NCBI RefSeq assembly: GCF_004376845.1
Contig: NZ_SNUW01000005.1
Coordinates: forward strand, 229,381 to 293,380
Source of the DNA: Psychromonas algarum
GTDB lineage: Bacteria > Pseudomonadota > Gammaproteobacteria > Enterobacterales > Psychromonadaceae
DNA length: 64,000 bases
Direction of reading: 5' to 3'
The notes under the pieces were generated by a model. That model was not told the origin of the DNA. It was given only the letters and a program-made list of their open reading frames with translations, and ran no database searches. Position numbers and translations under genes: made by a program. Shown in pieces: positions 30,364-39,817 of the stretch; the first letter of the stretch is position 1, and each line of letters begins with the position of its first letter.

Positions 30364-32325
30364 ATGTTTCAAGACAATCCATTATTAAACCAACTTAAAC
30401 AAACTATGCAGGAAAATACTCCCAAACGTACCGGCATTGTTAAAGCATCTGAACGTGGATTTGGATTTTTAGAAACCGATAAAGGCAAACGTTTTTTTAT
30501 TGCCCCCAATGATATGAAAAAAGTACTACACGGCGATCGTATTAGTGCTGCGATACAAGAGAATGGTGATAAATCAACAGCTCAACCTGTGCAATTAAAA
30601 AACACAGAAACCTCAGAATTTGTAGCTCAACTTTCAATTAGCGATAAACGTGTTTCAATTAAAGCGAATAATCCTTTGTTACATGCTTTCTTTAAAATAA
30701 AAGGCGCAATGAAGCTTGCAAATAAAGGTTACCATGATGGTGATTGGGTCAAAGTTAAATTACTTGAACATGCCTTAGAAGGTAACGGTTTTCTGACAGA
30801 AATTATTGAAAAAATAGCAGATTATAATGACCCTTTTGCTTATCGTTTAATCGCAGTTGCAACACACAACTTACCTAATAAAGCGCCTGAGTTTGATCAT
30901 CCTTGGCAAGTGATTGATCCTGAGTTAGAACGTCAAGATTTAACAAAAACGCCGTTTTTCACTATTGATGGCGTGAACACGCAAGATATGGATGATGCAT
31001 TATATATAGAAGAAAATGAACAAGGCTGGGCGCTAGCAGTTGCCATTTCAGATCCTTCTGCTTATGTGCCAGAAGCGACAGAAATGGATGCAGAAGCTAA
31101 AAGACGTTCATTTACTTTATATCTTCCTAATTTTAACGTACCTATGTTACCGCGTGATTTAAGTGACAGTTTATGTTCACTTAAAGAAGGTGAAAAACGC
31201 GCAACTATATGTTGCACAATGCAAATAGGAAAAGATGGTGCAATTCTTCATGAACCAACCTTTTTTGCAGCTTGGATAAAATCTCATTACCGACTTAATT
31301 ATCATGATGTTTCAAATTATTTAGAAAATGATGAATTAACAGATGGACAATGGAAACCAAATAAAATATTAAGTCAATTATTGAAAGTATTAGATCAAGC
31401 AACTGAAGCTCGTCATCAATGGCGTTGTGAAAATACAGTGGTGATCAAAAGCCAGCCTGATTACACCTTAAAACTGAATAACAAAGGTGAAGTATATGAA
31501 ATTCTTTGTGAACCTCGCCGTACTGCTAACCGATTAGTTGAAGAATCAATGATCGCCGCCAATGTCTGTGCCGGTGACTTTTTAGCTAAACACTGTCAAG
31601 TTGGTGTATTTAACGTACATTCAGGATTTGCCACCGATAGATTAGAAAAAGCCGCTAAGTTACTTGCTGAATATGGCATTACAGTGCAAGCGACTTCATT
31701 AGCAACCCTCGATGGTTACATCAAAATGCGTCAAGATGTTGCATTATTACACAACGCTTATTTAGATCATCGTTTACGTCGTTTATTGTCTTACGCAGAT
31801 ACAGCAACAACACCTGCACCTCATTTCACAATGGGCGTCAATCACTATGCAACCTGGACTTCTCCGATCCGTAAATATGGCGATTTAATTAATCATCGCT
31901 TAATTAAATCGGTATTAATAGAACAAACAAGCAATGTCATCGACACTGATATCGGTGCACATTTAAATGAAGCGCGTAAATCACAACGTATGGCTGAGCG
32001 GGATGTAAACAATCTATTATATTGTCGCTACTTAAAAGACCAAGAAAATTCAGATTGGCGCTATAAAGCAGAAATATTCGATATCGTAAAAGCAGGTTGT
32101 CGTGTACGAGTGCAAGAAAATGGCGCTACTTTCTTTGTGCCAAGTAGTTTACTCAGCAAATCTGCTACTGACGCTAAAAAAGTTGAATGTGTTCGAGAGC
32201 AAGGCGTTGTTAAAGTTGCGGAACAAATTGAGTTACAACTTGGTGATGTCATTGATGTCATGCTTACATCGGTTAAGCCTGAATCGCGTCAACTCATTGC
32301 AAAGCTTGCAGAACCACTCGGGTAA
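30364..32325 (+). CDS. rnb: Exoribonuclease II
   Basis: This 3'-to-5' processive exoribonuclease degrades single-stranded RNA. Its 653 residues show N-terminal cold-shock-type RNA-binding domains (GIVKASERGFGFLETDKGKR), the RNB catalytic domain with the metal-binding Asp cluster in FTIDGVNTQDMDDALYIEE and AVAISDPSAYV, and a C-terminal S1 domain (about 560-640). Length matches E. coli RNase II (644), not RNase R (over 800). It is followed by a terminator and then ygiQ. Confidence 0.95.
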   Translation: MFQDNPLLNQLKQTMQENTPKRTGIVKASERGFGFLETDKGKRFFIAPNDMKKVLHGDRISAAIQENGDKSTAQPVQLKNTETSEFVAQLSISDKRVSIKANNPLLHAFFKIKGAMKLANKGYHDGDWVKVKLLEHALEGNGFLTEIIEKIADYNDPFAYRLIAVATHNLPNKAPEFDHPWQVIDPELERQDLTKTPFFTIDGVNTQDMDDALYIEENEQGWALAVAISDPSAYVPEATEMDAEAKRRSFTLYLPNFNVPMLPRDLSDSLCSLKEGEKRATICCTMQIGKDGAILHEPTFFAAWIKSHYRLNYHDVSNYLENDELTDGQWKPNKILSQLLKVLDQATEARHQWRCENTVVIKSQPDYTLKLNNKGEVYEILCEPRRTANRLVEESMIAANVCAGDFLAKHCQVGVFNVHSGFATDRLEKAAKLLAEYGITVQATSLATLDGYIKMRQDVALLHNAYLDHRLRRLLSYADTATTPAPHFTMGVNHYATWTSPIRKYGDLINHRLIKSVLIEQTSNVIDTDIGAHLNEARKSQRMAERDVNNLLYCRYLKDQENSDWRYKAEIFDIVKAGCRVRVQENGATFFVPSSLLSKSATDAKKVECVREQGVVKVAEQIELQLGDVIDVMLTSVKPESRQLIAKLAEPLG

Positions 32326-32339
32326 ATTAACGCATTAAT

Positions 32340-32372
32340 CAGTTGATCTTTATAGGTCAACTGACCTTTTCT
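32340..32372 (+). terminator. Terminator of rnb
   Basis: CAGTTGATC and GGTCAACTG form a 9-position stem with one mismatch around a 6-base loop, followed by TTTTCTT. Confidence 0.6.
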
Positions 32373-32464
32373 TATTCCCCTATCTATTTAATGGTTAAGA
32401 ATTCATCGCTTAGCTTGCCAAGGCAAGTTATAATCGCGCCTAAATTTTTAACTAGGCAGTTCCA

Positions 32465-34798
32465 ATGAGCGTTGATTTATTACAAGCAGACCGTCCCCTT
32501 TTCTCATACGACAACTTTAAAGCACGAGCTGAAAAGCCCGCGCCATTTCTCCCTATGTCGCGTAAAGAGATGAAAAAACTAGGCTGGGACTCTTGTGACA
32601 TTATCTTAGTCGTAGGTGATGCTTATGTTGATCATCCAAGTTTTGGTATGGCAGTGATCGGCCGAACATTGGAAGCACAAGGTTATCGAGTGGGCATTAT
32701 TGCACAACCAGATTGGAGTAATAAAAATGACTTCATGAAACTCGGTAAACCTAATCTATTTTTTGGCGTCTCTGCAGGCAATATGGATTCTATGATCAAC
32801 CGTTATACTGCCGAACGTCGTATGCGTCATGATGATGCTTATACGCCAAATAATGAAGGCGGAAAACGTCCCGATCGAGCAGTCTTGGTTTATACACAGC
32901 GCTGTAAAGAAGCCTTTAAAGGTGTACCTGTTGTGATTGGAGGCATTGAAGCAAGTTTGCGCCGTATTGCACATTATGATTATTGGTCAGATAAAGTACG
33001 CCACTCAGTTCTATTAGATTCAAAAGCAGATATTTTATTATTTGGTAATGCCGAACGTCCTTTGCTTGAAGTTGCTTATCGATTAGCACAAGGTGAAGAT
33101 GTAAAAAACATGACGGAAATACGCGGTAGCGCCTTGCTAACAAAAGAGCCTTTAGTAGGTTGGGATGGTTTAGATTCAACACAAGTTGACCATATCGGTA
33201 AAATAGATCCCATTATTAATCCTTATGCCGATATTAATGTCGCCTGTGCTACACAAAAATTAGCAGATCAAGAAGCAGAAGAGGTGCAAGACGCGACTAA
33301 GCCAATCACTATCCAACCTGCTTTTGCGCGTCCTAAAAAAAGTAAACCTTGGGAAAAAACTTATATTCAATTACCAAGCTATGAAAAAGTCAGTAGTGAA
33401 AAAATGCTTTATGCGCATACTTCTCGTGTATTACACCAAGAAACAAACCCGGGTTGTGCTCGTGCATTAGCACAATATCATGGAAAACGTTTACTTTGGG
33501 TTAATCCACCAGCTTATCCGTTAACAACCGAAGAGATTGATTCAGTATTTGATTTACCTTATCAGCGTGTTCCACACCCTGCTTATGGTGATGCAAAAAT
33601 TCCAGCTTATGACATGATCCGCTTTTCAATTAACATCATGCGGGGTTGTTTTGGTGGGTGTACTTTCTGCTCAATCACAGAGCATGAAGGCCGCGTTATT
33701 CAAAGTCGCTCTGAAGATTCTATTATTAGAGAAATCGAAACAATACGCGATAAAGTACCTGGTTTTACAGGTGTAATTTCAGATCTAGGTGGCCCCACGG
33801 CCAACATGTATCGCTTGAAATGTAAGAGCCCTAAGGCAGAGCAAACTTGTCGTCGTTTATCATGTGTATTCCCCGATATATGCCATCACATGGAAACCAA
33901 CCATGAGCATACTATTAGCTTATATCGACGCGCACGTAAATTAACAGGTATTAAAAAGATTTTAATCGCATCAGGTGTTCGTTACGATATTGCAGTTGAA
34001 GATCCTCGTTATGTAAAAGAATTAGTTGAACATCATGTTGGCGGTTATTTAAAAATAGCACCAGAACATACTGAAAAAGGTCCGCTCGACAAAATGATGA
34101 AACCCACCATGAGTAGCTATGAAATTTTCAAAGAAATGTTTGAAAAGTATTCTAAAGCAGCGGGTAAAAAACAATACTTAATTCCTTACTTTATCTCTGC
34201 GCACCCAGGTACCACTGATAAAGACATGATCAACTTAGCATTATGGTTGAAATCTAATAAATTTAAATTAGATCAAGTACAAAACTTTTATCCATCACCG
34301 ATGGCTAATGCGACGACTATGTATCACACAGAGAAAAACCCACTGCATAAAGTGAATAAAGAATCTGAAGAAGTACTCACAGCAAAAGGTGCACGCCAGC
34401 GTAAATTACATAAAGCGATTTTACGTTACCACGTACCTGAAAACTGGCCATTAATTCGAGAAGCGTTAAAGAGTTTAGGTTTAGCGCGTACTTTAATTGG
34501 CAAAGGTCCGCATCATTTAGTGCCGCCAGAAAGCCGTAATGAAAAGACTGCTATTAAAAAAGGAAATAAATGGAGCCAATCTGGTGATGTTAAAGCAGGA
34601 CAAATTGCTTTAAGTAAACATACTGGCCTAGGGCAATTTAAAGCCACAAAAGATGCAGCAAAAGACGGCTTTAAAGCAGGAAAAGCTAAAACAAAAGCGA
34701 AACTAGGATCGAAAGCCAAAGTATCCATCAAGCCTAATAAAAGCAAAAACTCAGCCCCTAAAAAGTTCGTTACGAATACCAGAGTTAAAACTAAATAA
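32465..34798 (+). CDS. ygiQ: YgiQ family radical SAM protein
   Basis: This 777-residue protein has the YgiQ-specific N-terminal domain (about 20-330), a radical SAM core with the three-Cys cluster motif CFGGCTFCS inside [18 protein letters not shown] (near residue 395), and a C-terminal region ending in a Lys/Ala/Ser-rich basic tail (about 710-777) that may bind nucleic acid. The biochemical reaction of YgiQ proteins is not established. It is monocistronic with a bidirectional terminator. Confidence 0.93.
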   Translation: MSVDLLQADRPLFSYDNFKARAEKPAPFLPMSRKEMKKLGWDSCDIILVVGDAYVDHPSFGMAVIGRTLEAQGYRVGIIAQPDWSNKNDFMKLGKPNLFFGVSAGNMDSMINRYTAERRMRHDDAYTPNNEGGKRPDRAVLVYTQRCKEAFKGVPVVIGGIEASLRRIAHYDYWSDKVRHSVLLDSKADILLFGNAERPLLEVAYRLAQGEDVKNMTEIRGSALLTKEPLVGWDGLDSTQVDHIGKIDPIINPYADINVACATQKLADQEAEEVQDATKPITIQPAFARPKKSKPWEKTYIQLPSYEKVSSEKMLYAHTSRVLHQETNPGCARALAQYHGKRLLWVNPPAYPLTTEEIDSVFDLPYQRVPHPAYGDAKIPAYDMIRFSINIMRGCFGGCTFCSITEHEGRVIQSRSEDSIIREIETIRDKVPGFTGVISDLGGPTANMYRLKCKSPKAEQTCRRLSCVFPDICHHMETNHEHTISLYRRARKLTGIKKILIASGVRYDIAVEDPRYVKELVEHHVGGYLKIAPEHTEKGPLDKMMKPTMSSYEIFKEMFEKYSKAAGKKQYLIPYFISAHPGTTDKDMINLALWLKSNKFKLDQVQNFYPSPMANATTMYHTEKNPLHKVNKESEEVLTAKGARQRKLHKAILRYHVPENWPLIREALKSLGLARTLIGKGPHHLVPPESRNEKTAIKKGNKWSQSGDVKAGQIALSKHTGLGQFKATKDAAKDGFKAGKAKTKAKLGSKAKVSIKPNKSKNSAPKKFVTNTRVKTK

Positions 34799-34823
34799 TT
34801 AGATTCGTTAAAACCAGCGACCT

Positions 34824-34860
34824 AAAAAAACGGGACTCATCAAATGAGTCCCGTTTTTTA
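34824..34860. terminator. Bidirectional terminator between ygiQ and recR
   Basis: ACGGGACTCAT and ATGAGTCCCGT form an 11-bp perfect stem with a 3-base loop, flanked by A7 on the left and T6 on the right, so it can end transcription of both convergent genes. Confidence 0.9.
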
Positions 34861-34889
34861 TAGGGTATTAAAAGCCTAAAAGCATTGTA

Positions 34890-35492
34890 TTAATTGACTA
34901 TCGAACGGCCAGTAAATGAATGTGAAAGTGTCGTACTATCTACAAATTCTAACTCTCCCCCTACCGGCACACCATGAGCAATACGACTAACTTGAATGCC
35001 ACATTTTTTAGCCATCTCTGCAATATAATAAGCGGTTGCTTCACCTTCAACAGTAGGATTTGTTGCTAAAATTATTTCACTGGTTTTACCCGCTTGCATC
35101 TGTTTTTCTAGTAAATGTAAACCAAGTTGTTCTGGACCAATGCCATCAAGGGGTGACAAGTGCCCCATCAAAACAAAATAAGTTCCTGAAAATAAAGCGG
35201 TTTGCTCAATGGCCACCACATCAACAGGCATTTCTACAATACAAATAATCCCCGTTTCATTACGTTTGGCGTTATTACAAATAGGGCATAAATCTTCTTC
35301 AGTAAAGGTGCGACATTGTTGACAATGCCCAATTTCAGCTACTGCTCTTGCTAAGGTATCACTCAGTTTTAACGCACCATTGCGATTTTTATCTAACAAA
35401 TGATATACCATTCGTTGTGCTGATTTAGGACCGACACTAGGTAAACATTGTAACGCTTGCATCAATTCATCGATTAAAGGTCTAGGTGACAT
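34890..35492 (-). CDS. recR: Recombination mediator protein RecR
   Basis: RecR works with RecO and RecF to load RecA on gapped DNA. Its 200 residues show the N-terminal helix-hairpin-helix ([17 protein letters not shown]), the zinc finger [16 protein letters not shown], the Toprim domain ([26 protein letters not shown]) and the C-terminal Walker-B-like [19 protein letters not shown]. It is not beside dnaX-ybaB as in E. coli. It is the last gene of a probable mrp-DUF2164-recR unit. Confidence 0.95.
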   Translation of the reverse strand: MSPRPLIDELMQALQCLPSVGPKSAQRMVYHLLDKNRNGALKLSDTLARAVAEIGHCQQCRTFTEEDLCPICNNAKRNETGIICIVEMPVDVVAIEQTALFSGTYFVLMGHLSPLDGIGPEQLGLHLLEKQMQAGKTSEIILATNPTVEGEATAYYIAEMAKKCGIQVSRIAHGVPVGGELEFVDSTTLSHSFTGRSIVN

Positions 35493-35540
35493 TATTTCTC
35501 TTCTATTTTATTAACATGATTGTCATTAATGATTTCATCA

Positions 35541-35792
35541 TTAACCAAATTCAGTGACTTTTTCTAATTCGTAAAATGATTCAGTAATGGTTTCTAGTTT
35601 ATCATCTAATATTGCTCTCGCATCATTAAGACCTTGGTTATAATAATAACCTCCCACTTTTTCACTGAAAAAATCTAATAAAAACTCAGCATCAAACTCA
35701 CCAATTTCTTGATCTAACTCTTTCTCAAAATACTTTTGGATTTGATCAACCAAGGTTATTTTTTGGTCTTTTGAAAACTCTATCGCAGCCAT
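35541..35792 (-). CDS. DUF2164 family protein
   Basis: This 83-residue acidic cytosolic protein carries the DUF2164 pattern: IEFSKDQKITLVDQIQKYF, IGEFDAEFLLDFF and YYYNQGLNDARAIL. Function is unknown. It lies between mrp and recR with gaps of 28 and 48 bp, so it is probably cotranscribed with them. Confidence 0.85.
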   Translation of the reverse strand: MAAIEFSKDQKITLVDQIQKYFEKELDQEIGEFDAEFLLDFFSEKVGGYYYNQGLNDARAILDDKLETITESFYELEKVTEFG

Positions 35793-35820
35793 ATTATTTC
35801 CTACTTATTATTTCGTTTTT

Positions 35821-36906
35821 TTATTTTATTTCAGTAATTTTTATTTGCTCAATAGTTGGCTGACAATCTTTGTATAGATTAATGGCAATATCTTCAGCTA
35901 ACTGCAAATAAGGAGCAACTAAGGTTGTTTTTTCATTTTTAGCAACCGTTGGGCAACCAGAGTCAGTATCTTCTCGATATTGAATATGCAGTGGTAAAGC
36001 ACCTAAAAATGATAAATTAAATTGCTCTGCTAATTTTTTACCACCACCCGTACCAAAAATAGCTTCTTCATGGCCACATTTCACACAGGAATAGACACTC
36101 ATATTTTCGATAATACCTGCCACATTTACATCTACTTTATCGAACATGATCACCCCTTTCTGGGCATCAATTAACGCAATATCTTGAGGGGTGGTAACAA
36201 CAACTGCACTTGTAAGAGGGACATTCTGTGACATTGTAAGCTGGATATCACCCGTACCTGGTGGCATATCTACAATTAAATAATCAAGTTCGGGCCAGTC
36301 AGTTTCGTTTAACACTTGTTGTAATGCTTTACTCGCCATTGGGCCACGCCATACCATGGCATCTTTATCTTCAATTAAAAAACCAATACTGTTACAAACA
36401 ACACCATGAGCTTCAATCGGTAATAATAATTTGCCATCGGCAGAAGTTGATTTAGTGTTTTTTTCACCCAGCATAGTTGGAATAGATGGACCATAAATAT
36501 CTGCATCCAATAAACCCACTTTGGCACCATTTTGTAGCAGTGCTAAAGCAAGGTTAACACTAACAGTCGATTTCCCAACGCCACCTTTGCCAGATGAAAC
36601 AGCAATAATATTTTTAATATTTGGGTTTGTTTTTGCGACTTTTTTATGTTCGAAACAAGGTATTTTATGCGTAACATTCCAACTAAACTGCTGCTTGAAT
36701 ATTGAGGTTAATGGATCATTTGTTTGTTGCTTTAATCTAGATAACCAATTATCTGCGTAAAAAGGTAAAGAAAGATTAATTTCCGCAGTATCTGCTTTAA
36801 TCACCAATAAACCTTGATCAATAAATTTTTTAAAAATTTCTGGCTCAATTGCTTGCTCAATACAGCGTAAAACTTGTTGCTCAATTGTTTTCTTTTTAAA
36901 CAGCAT
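35821..36906 (-). CDS. mrp: Iron-sulfur cluster carrier protein (Mrp/ApbC P-loop ATPase)
   Basis: This 361-residue protein has an N-terminal MIP18/DUF59-like region (about 1-85), then the MinD-like ATPase with the deviant Walker A SSGKGGVGKSTVSVNLA, switch DADIYGPSIPTMLG and DYLIVDMPPGTGD. The CxxC cluster-binding motif is seen in YSCVKCGHEE. The family carries 4Fe-4S clusters to target proteins such as complex II and TCA enzymes. It is divergent from metG, a conserved neighbourhood in gammaproteobacteria. Confidence 0.94.
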   Translation of the reverse strand: MLFKKKTIEQQVLRCIEQAIEPEIFKKFIDQGLLVIKADTAEINLSLPFYADNWLSRLKQQTNDPLTSIFKQQFSWNVTHKIPCFEHKKVAKTNPNIKNIIAVSSGKGGVGKSTVSVNLALALLQNGAKVGLLDADIYGPSIPTMLGEKNTKSTSADGKLLLPIEAHGVVCNSIGFLIEDKDAMVWRGPMASKALQQVLNETDWPELDYLIVDMPPGTGDIQLTMSQNVPLTSAVVVTTPQDIALIDAQKGVIMFDKVDVNVAGIIENMSVYSCVKCGHEEAIFGTGGGKKLAEQFNLSFLGALPLHIQYREDTDSGCPTVAKNEKTTLVAPYLQLAEDIAINLYKDCQPTIEQIKITEIK

Positions 36907-37078
36907 ATAACCTCCCTTAAACTCAAATTAATCGCTGAGTTTATCAAAATAATTAGATAATTCATCCTTATTAAAAATAGGCGTTAATTCCGACCTAGAT
37001 AAGAGTGGGATTTGTGATGTTTTTTGGGTAGAATTACGCCCTTAAAACCTCGCTTAGACTTAAGGAATATCAAATAAA

Positions 37079-39139
37079 ATGGCTAATCAAGATCGTAATA
37101 TCCTTGTTACCTGCGCCCTTCCCTACGCAAATGGTCCAATCCATTTAGGCCATATGCTTGAACATATACAAGCTGACATTTGGGTTCGATTCCAACGCTT
37201 ACGTGGTAATAATATTCACTTCGTATGTGCTGACGATGCACACGGTACGGCGATCATGTTGAAAGCTCAAGAAATGGGAATTACACCAGAGCAACTCATT
37301 GCTGACGTACAAGCGGATCACGAAAAAGACTTTGATGGCTTTAATATCAGTTTTGATAATTACCATTCAACACATTCTGAAGAGAATAAAGCATTATCTT
37401 CACAGGTTTATCTTGCTTTACGTGATAGCGGTTACATCACTAAAAAAGTCGTTTCTCAGTTATACGATCCTGAAAAAGAAATGTTTTTACCCGACCGTTT
37501 TGTAAAAGGTACTTGCCCTAAATGTAAAGCAGAAGAGCAATACGGTGATAACTGTGACGTTTGCGGTGCAACCTATAGCCCAGCTGAAATGATCAATCCA
37601 AAATCAGTGGTCTCTAATGCAACACCCGTCATGAAAGATACTGAAAATTTATTCTTTGATGCACCACAATTTCAAGAAATGTTAGTCGAGTGGACTCAAT
37701 CAGGTGCACTACAAAGTGGTATCGCAAATAAATTAAGTGAATGGTTTGAAAGTGGTTTGAAAGCTTGGGATATCACACGTGATGCTCCTTACTTTGGTTT
37801 TGAAATACCAGATGCACCGGGTAAATTTTTCTATGTATGGTTAGACGCCCCAATCGGTTACATGGGAAGTTTTAAAAACTTATGCGACCGTACTGACAGT
37901 TTAAATTTTGATGATTACTGGAGTAAAGACAGCACAGCTGAGCTTTATCACTTCATCGGTAAGGACATCATTAACTTCCACGGTTTATTCTGGCCAGCAA
38001 TGTTAGAAGGAGCAGGATTCCGTAAACCAACTGGCGTTAACGTACATGGTTACGTGACAGTAAATGGTGAGAAGATGTCTAAATCTAAAGGCACATTCAT
38101 CAAAGCTAGCACTTATATGGAACACTTAGATCCTGAATGTTTACGTTATTATTACGCAGCTAAATTAACATCACGCGTTGATGATTTAGACTTTAACTTA
38201 GAAGATTTCTCACAACGTGTAAATTCTGATGTAGTGAATAAGTTAGTAAACCTAGCATCTCGTACTGCAGGCTTTATTGCTAAAAAATATGATGGTCAAT
38301 TATCAGCTGAAGTATCAGAGCCGGAGTTATACCAACAGTTTATTGATGCCGGTGAGTCAATTGCAGAGCAATTTGAAAAACGTGAATTTGCACGTGCTAT
38401 TCGTGAAATTATGACATTAGCTGATATCGCTAATAAATATATTGATGATAAAGCACCGTGGGCATTAGCAAAGGTTGAAGGTAAGGAACTGGAAGTACAA
38501 GATATCTGTTCAATGGGAATTAACTTATTCCGCGTTTTAATGACTTATTTAAAACCAATCATGCCAAAATTGACTGAGCGTAGTGAAGCATTTTTAGATG
38601 AAACCTTAACCTGGGATAGCATCAGAACACCATTAGCAGGACATAAAATCAATAAATTTAAAGCGTTATTCCAACGTATTGATCCTAAACATGTTGATGC
38701 AATGGTTGAATCATCAAAAGCAAGTGCTGCAGCAGATGCAGAAGCGAAAGCAAAATCTGCTGAAGCAACACAAGCAGCAAGCCAAAGTGAGCTTGATAAA
38801 GAGCCAATCGCCGCGGAAATCGATTTTGATACGTTTGCTAAAACAGACCTACGCGTTGCGTTAATTGCAAAAGCAGAGCATGTGCCTAAAGCAAATAAAC
38901 TATTAAAATTGACGTTAGATTTAGGTGGCGAAACACGTACTGTATTTGCTGGCATTAAATCAGCTTACAACCCTGAAGATTTAGAAGGTAAATTGACAGT
39001 CATGGTGGCAAACCTTGCACCACGTCAAATGAAGTTTGGTTTATCTGAAGGCATGGTACTAGCAGCAGGCCCTGGCGGTGAAGATATTCATATCCTAAAT
39101 CCAGATTCAGGTGCGAAGCCTGGTCAACGTATTATGTAA
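37079..39139 (+). CDS. metG: Methionine--tRNA ligase
   Basis: This class I synthetase of 686 residues has the HIGH-type motif in [15 protein letters not shown], the zinc knuckle [17 protein letters not shown], the KMSKSKG motif and the anticodon-binding helical domain. An Ala/Lys/Glu-rich linker (about 545-585) leads to the C-terminal EMAP-II-like tRNA-binding domain ([20 protein letters not shown] onward) that dimerises the enzyme. Length matches E. coli MetG (677). Confidence 0.96.
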   Translation: MANQDRNILVTCALPYANGPIHLGHMLEHIQADIWVRFQRLRGNNIHFVCADDAHGTAIMLKAQEMGITPEQLIADVQADHEKDFDGFNISFDNYHSTHSEENKALSSQVYLALRDSGYITKKVVSQLYDPEKEMFLPDRFVKGTCPKCKAEEQYGDNCDVCGATYSPAEMINPKSVVSNATPVMKDTENLFFDAPQFQEMLVEWTQSGALQSGIANKLSEWFESGLKAWDITRDAPYFGFEIPDAPGKFFYVWLDAPIGYMGSFKNLCDRTDSLNFDDYWSKDSTAELYHFIGKDIINFHGLFWPAMLEGAGFRKPTGVNVHGYVTVNGEKMSKSKGTFIKASTYMEHLDPECLRYYYAAKLTSRVDDLDFNLEDFSQRVNSDVVNKLVNLASRTAGFIAKKYDGQLSAEVSEPELYQQFIDAGESIAEQFEKREFARAIREIMTLADIANKYIDDKAPWALAKVEGKELEVQDICSMGINLFRVLMTYLKPIMPKLTERSEAFLDETLTWDSIRTPLAGHKINKFKALFQRIDPKHVDAMVESSKASAAADAEAKAKSAEATQAASQSELDKEPIAAEIDFDTFAKTDLRVALIAKAEHVPKANKLLKLTLDLGGETRTVFAGIKSAYNPEDLEGKLTVMVANLAPRQMKFGLSEGMVLAAGPGGEDIHILNPDSGAKPGQRIM

Positions 39140-39202
39140 GCATTAATAGCAAATTGTTATTGATAGGAAAGTTTAGACACTTAAATCTCTCCTAAGAAAG
39201 TA

Positions 39203-39240
39203 AAAAAGCCGATTATATTTCTTATAATCGGCTTTTTTTT
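39203..39240 (+). terminator. Terminator of metG
   Basis: AAAAAAGCCGATTATA and TATAATCGGCTTTTTT flank a short loop and end in eight T. It lies 64 bp after the metG stop. Confidence 0.9.
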
Positions 39241-39290
39241 CAGAGGTTTTTCACATAATTAAAACCACACCGTGCTTGTATTGTTCGTTG

Positions 39291-39701
39291 ATTAGGTAGC
39301 TTAAAAGCCACGCCCCAAGTTAATACATATTAGATATTGATCTCGGGGCGCAGGATTCATCCTGCCTGCTTATTAGGTGGCTTAAAAGCCACGCCCCAAG
39401 TTAATACATATTAGATATTGATCTCGGGGCACAGGATTCATCCTGCCTGCTTATTAGGTGGCTTGAAAGCCACGCCCCAAGGTTACTAAATCTGAATAAA
39501 ATTCATTAATAATGTAGATAAGTCATGACACTTATTCGGGGCACAGGATTCATCCTGCCTGCTTATTAGGTGGCTTGAAAGCCACGCCCCAAGGTTACTA
39601 AATCTGAATAAAATTCATTAATAATGTAGATAAGTCATGACACTTATTCGGGGCGCAGGATTTATCCTGCCTGCTTATTAGGTGGCTTAAAAGCCACGCC
39701 C
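39291..39701. repeat. Tandem array of a 54-bp double-hairpin element
   Basis: One partial copy (39291-39316) and four copies of a 53-54 bp unit (39344-39397, 39425-39478, 39537-39590, 39649-39701) are separated by two spacer types. Spacer A (27 bp) occurs at 39317-39343 and 39398-39424; spacer B (58 bp) at 39479-39536 and 39591-39648. Each unit can fold as a three-way junction: an outer stem GGGGC/GCCCC encloses hairpin 1 (CAGGAT/ATCCTG) and hairpin 2 (GTGGCTT/AAGCCAC). Copies differ at a few bases only. The spacers are repeated and there are no cas genes, so this is not CRISPR. It looks like a REP/BIME-type element amplified locally by 81-bp and 112-bp duplications. Confidence 0.9.
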
Positions 39702-39752
39702 ATGTTTGTTATTCAATAAGCTAGCTTTACAAATCACAATTGAAAAACTGAC

Positions 39753-39790
39753 AAAAAAATACCGACTATATTTTTATATAATCGGTATTT
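39753..39790 (-). terminator. Terminator of the first PL6 lyase gene
   Basis: On the minus strand AAATACCGATTATA pairs with TATAGTCGGTATTT and is followed by TTTTT. It lies 28 bp beyond the lyase stop codon. Confidence 0.75.
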
Positions 39791-39817
39791 TATTAGCGAT
39801 AAATTAATAAGTTATTA

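Noticed and set aside
39291..39701. CRISPR array
   Set aside because: The 54-bp repeats are regularly spaced, but the intervening sequences are themselves repeated in two types, the unit is too long, and no cas genes are nearby.
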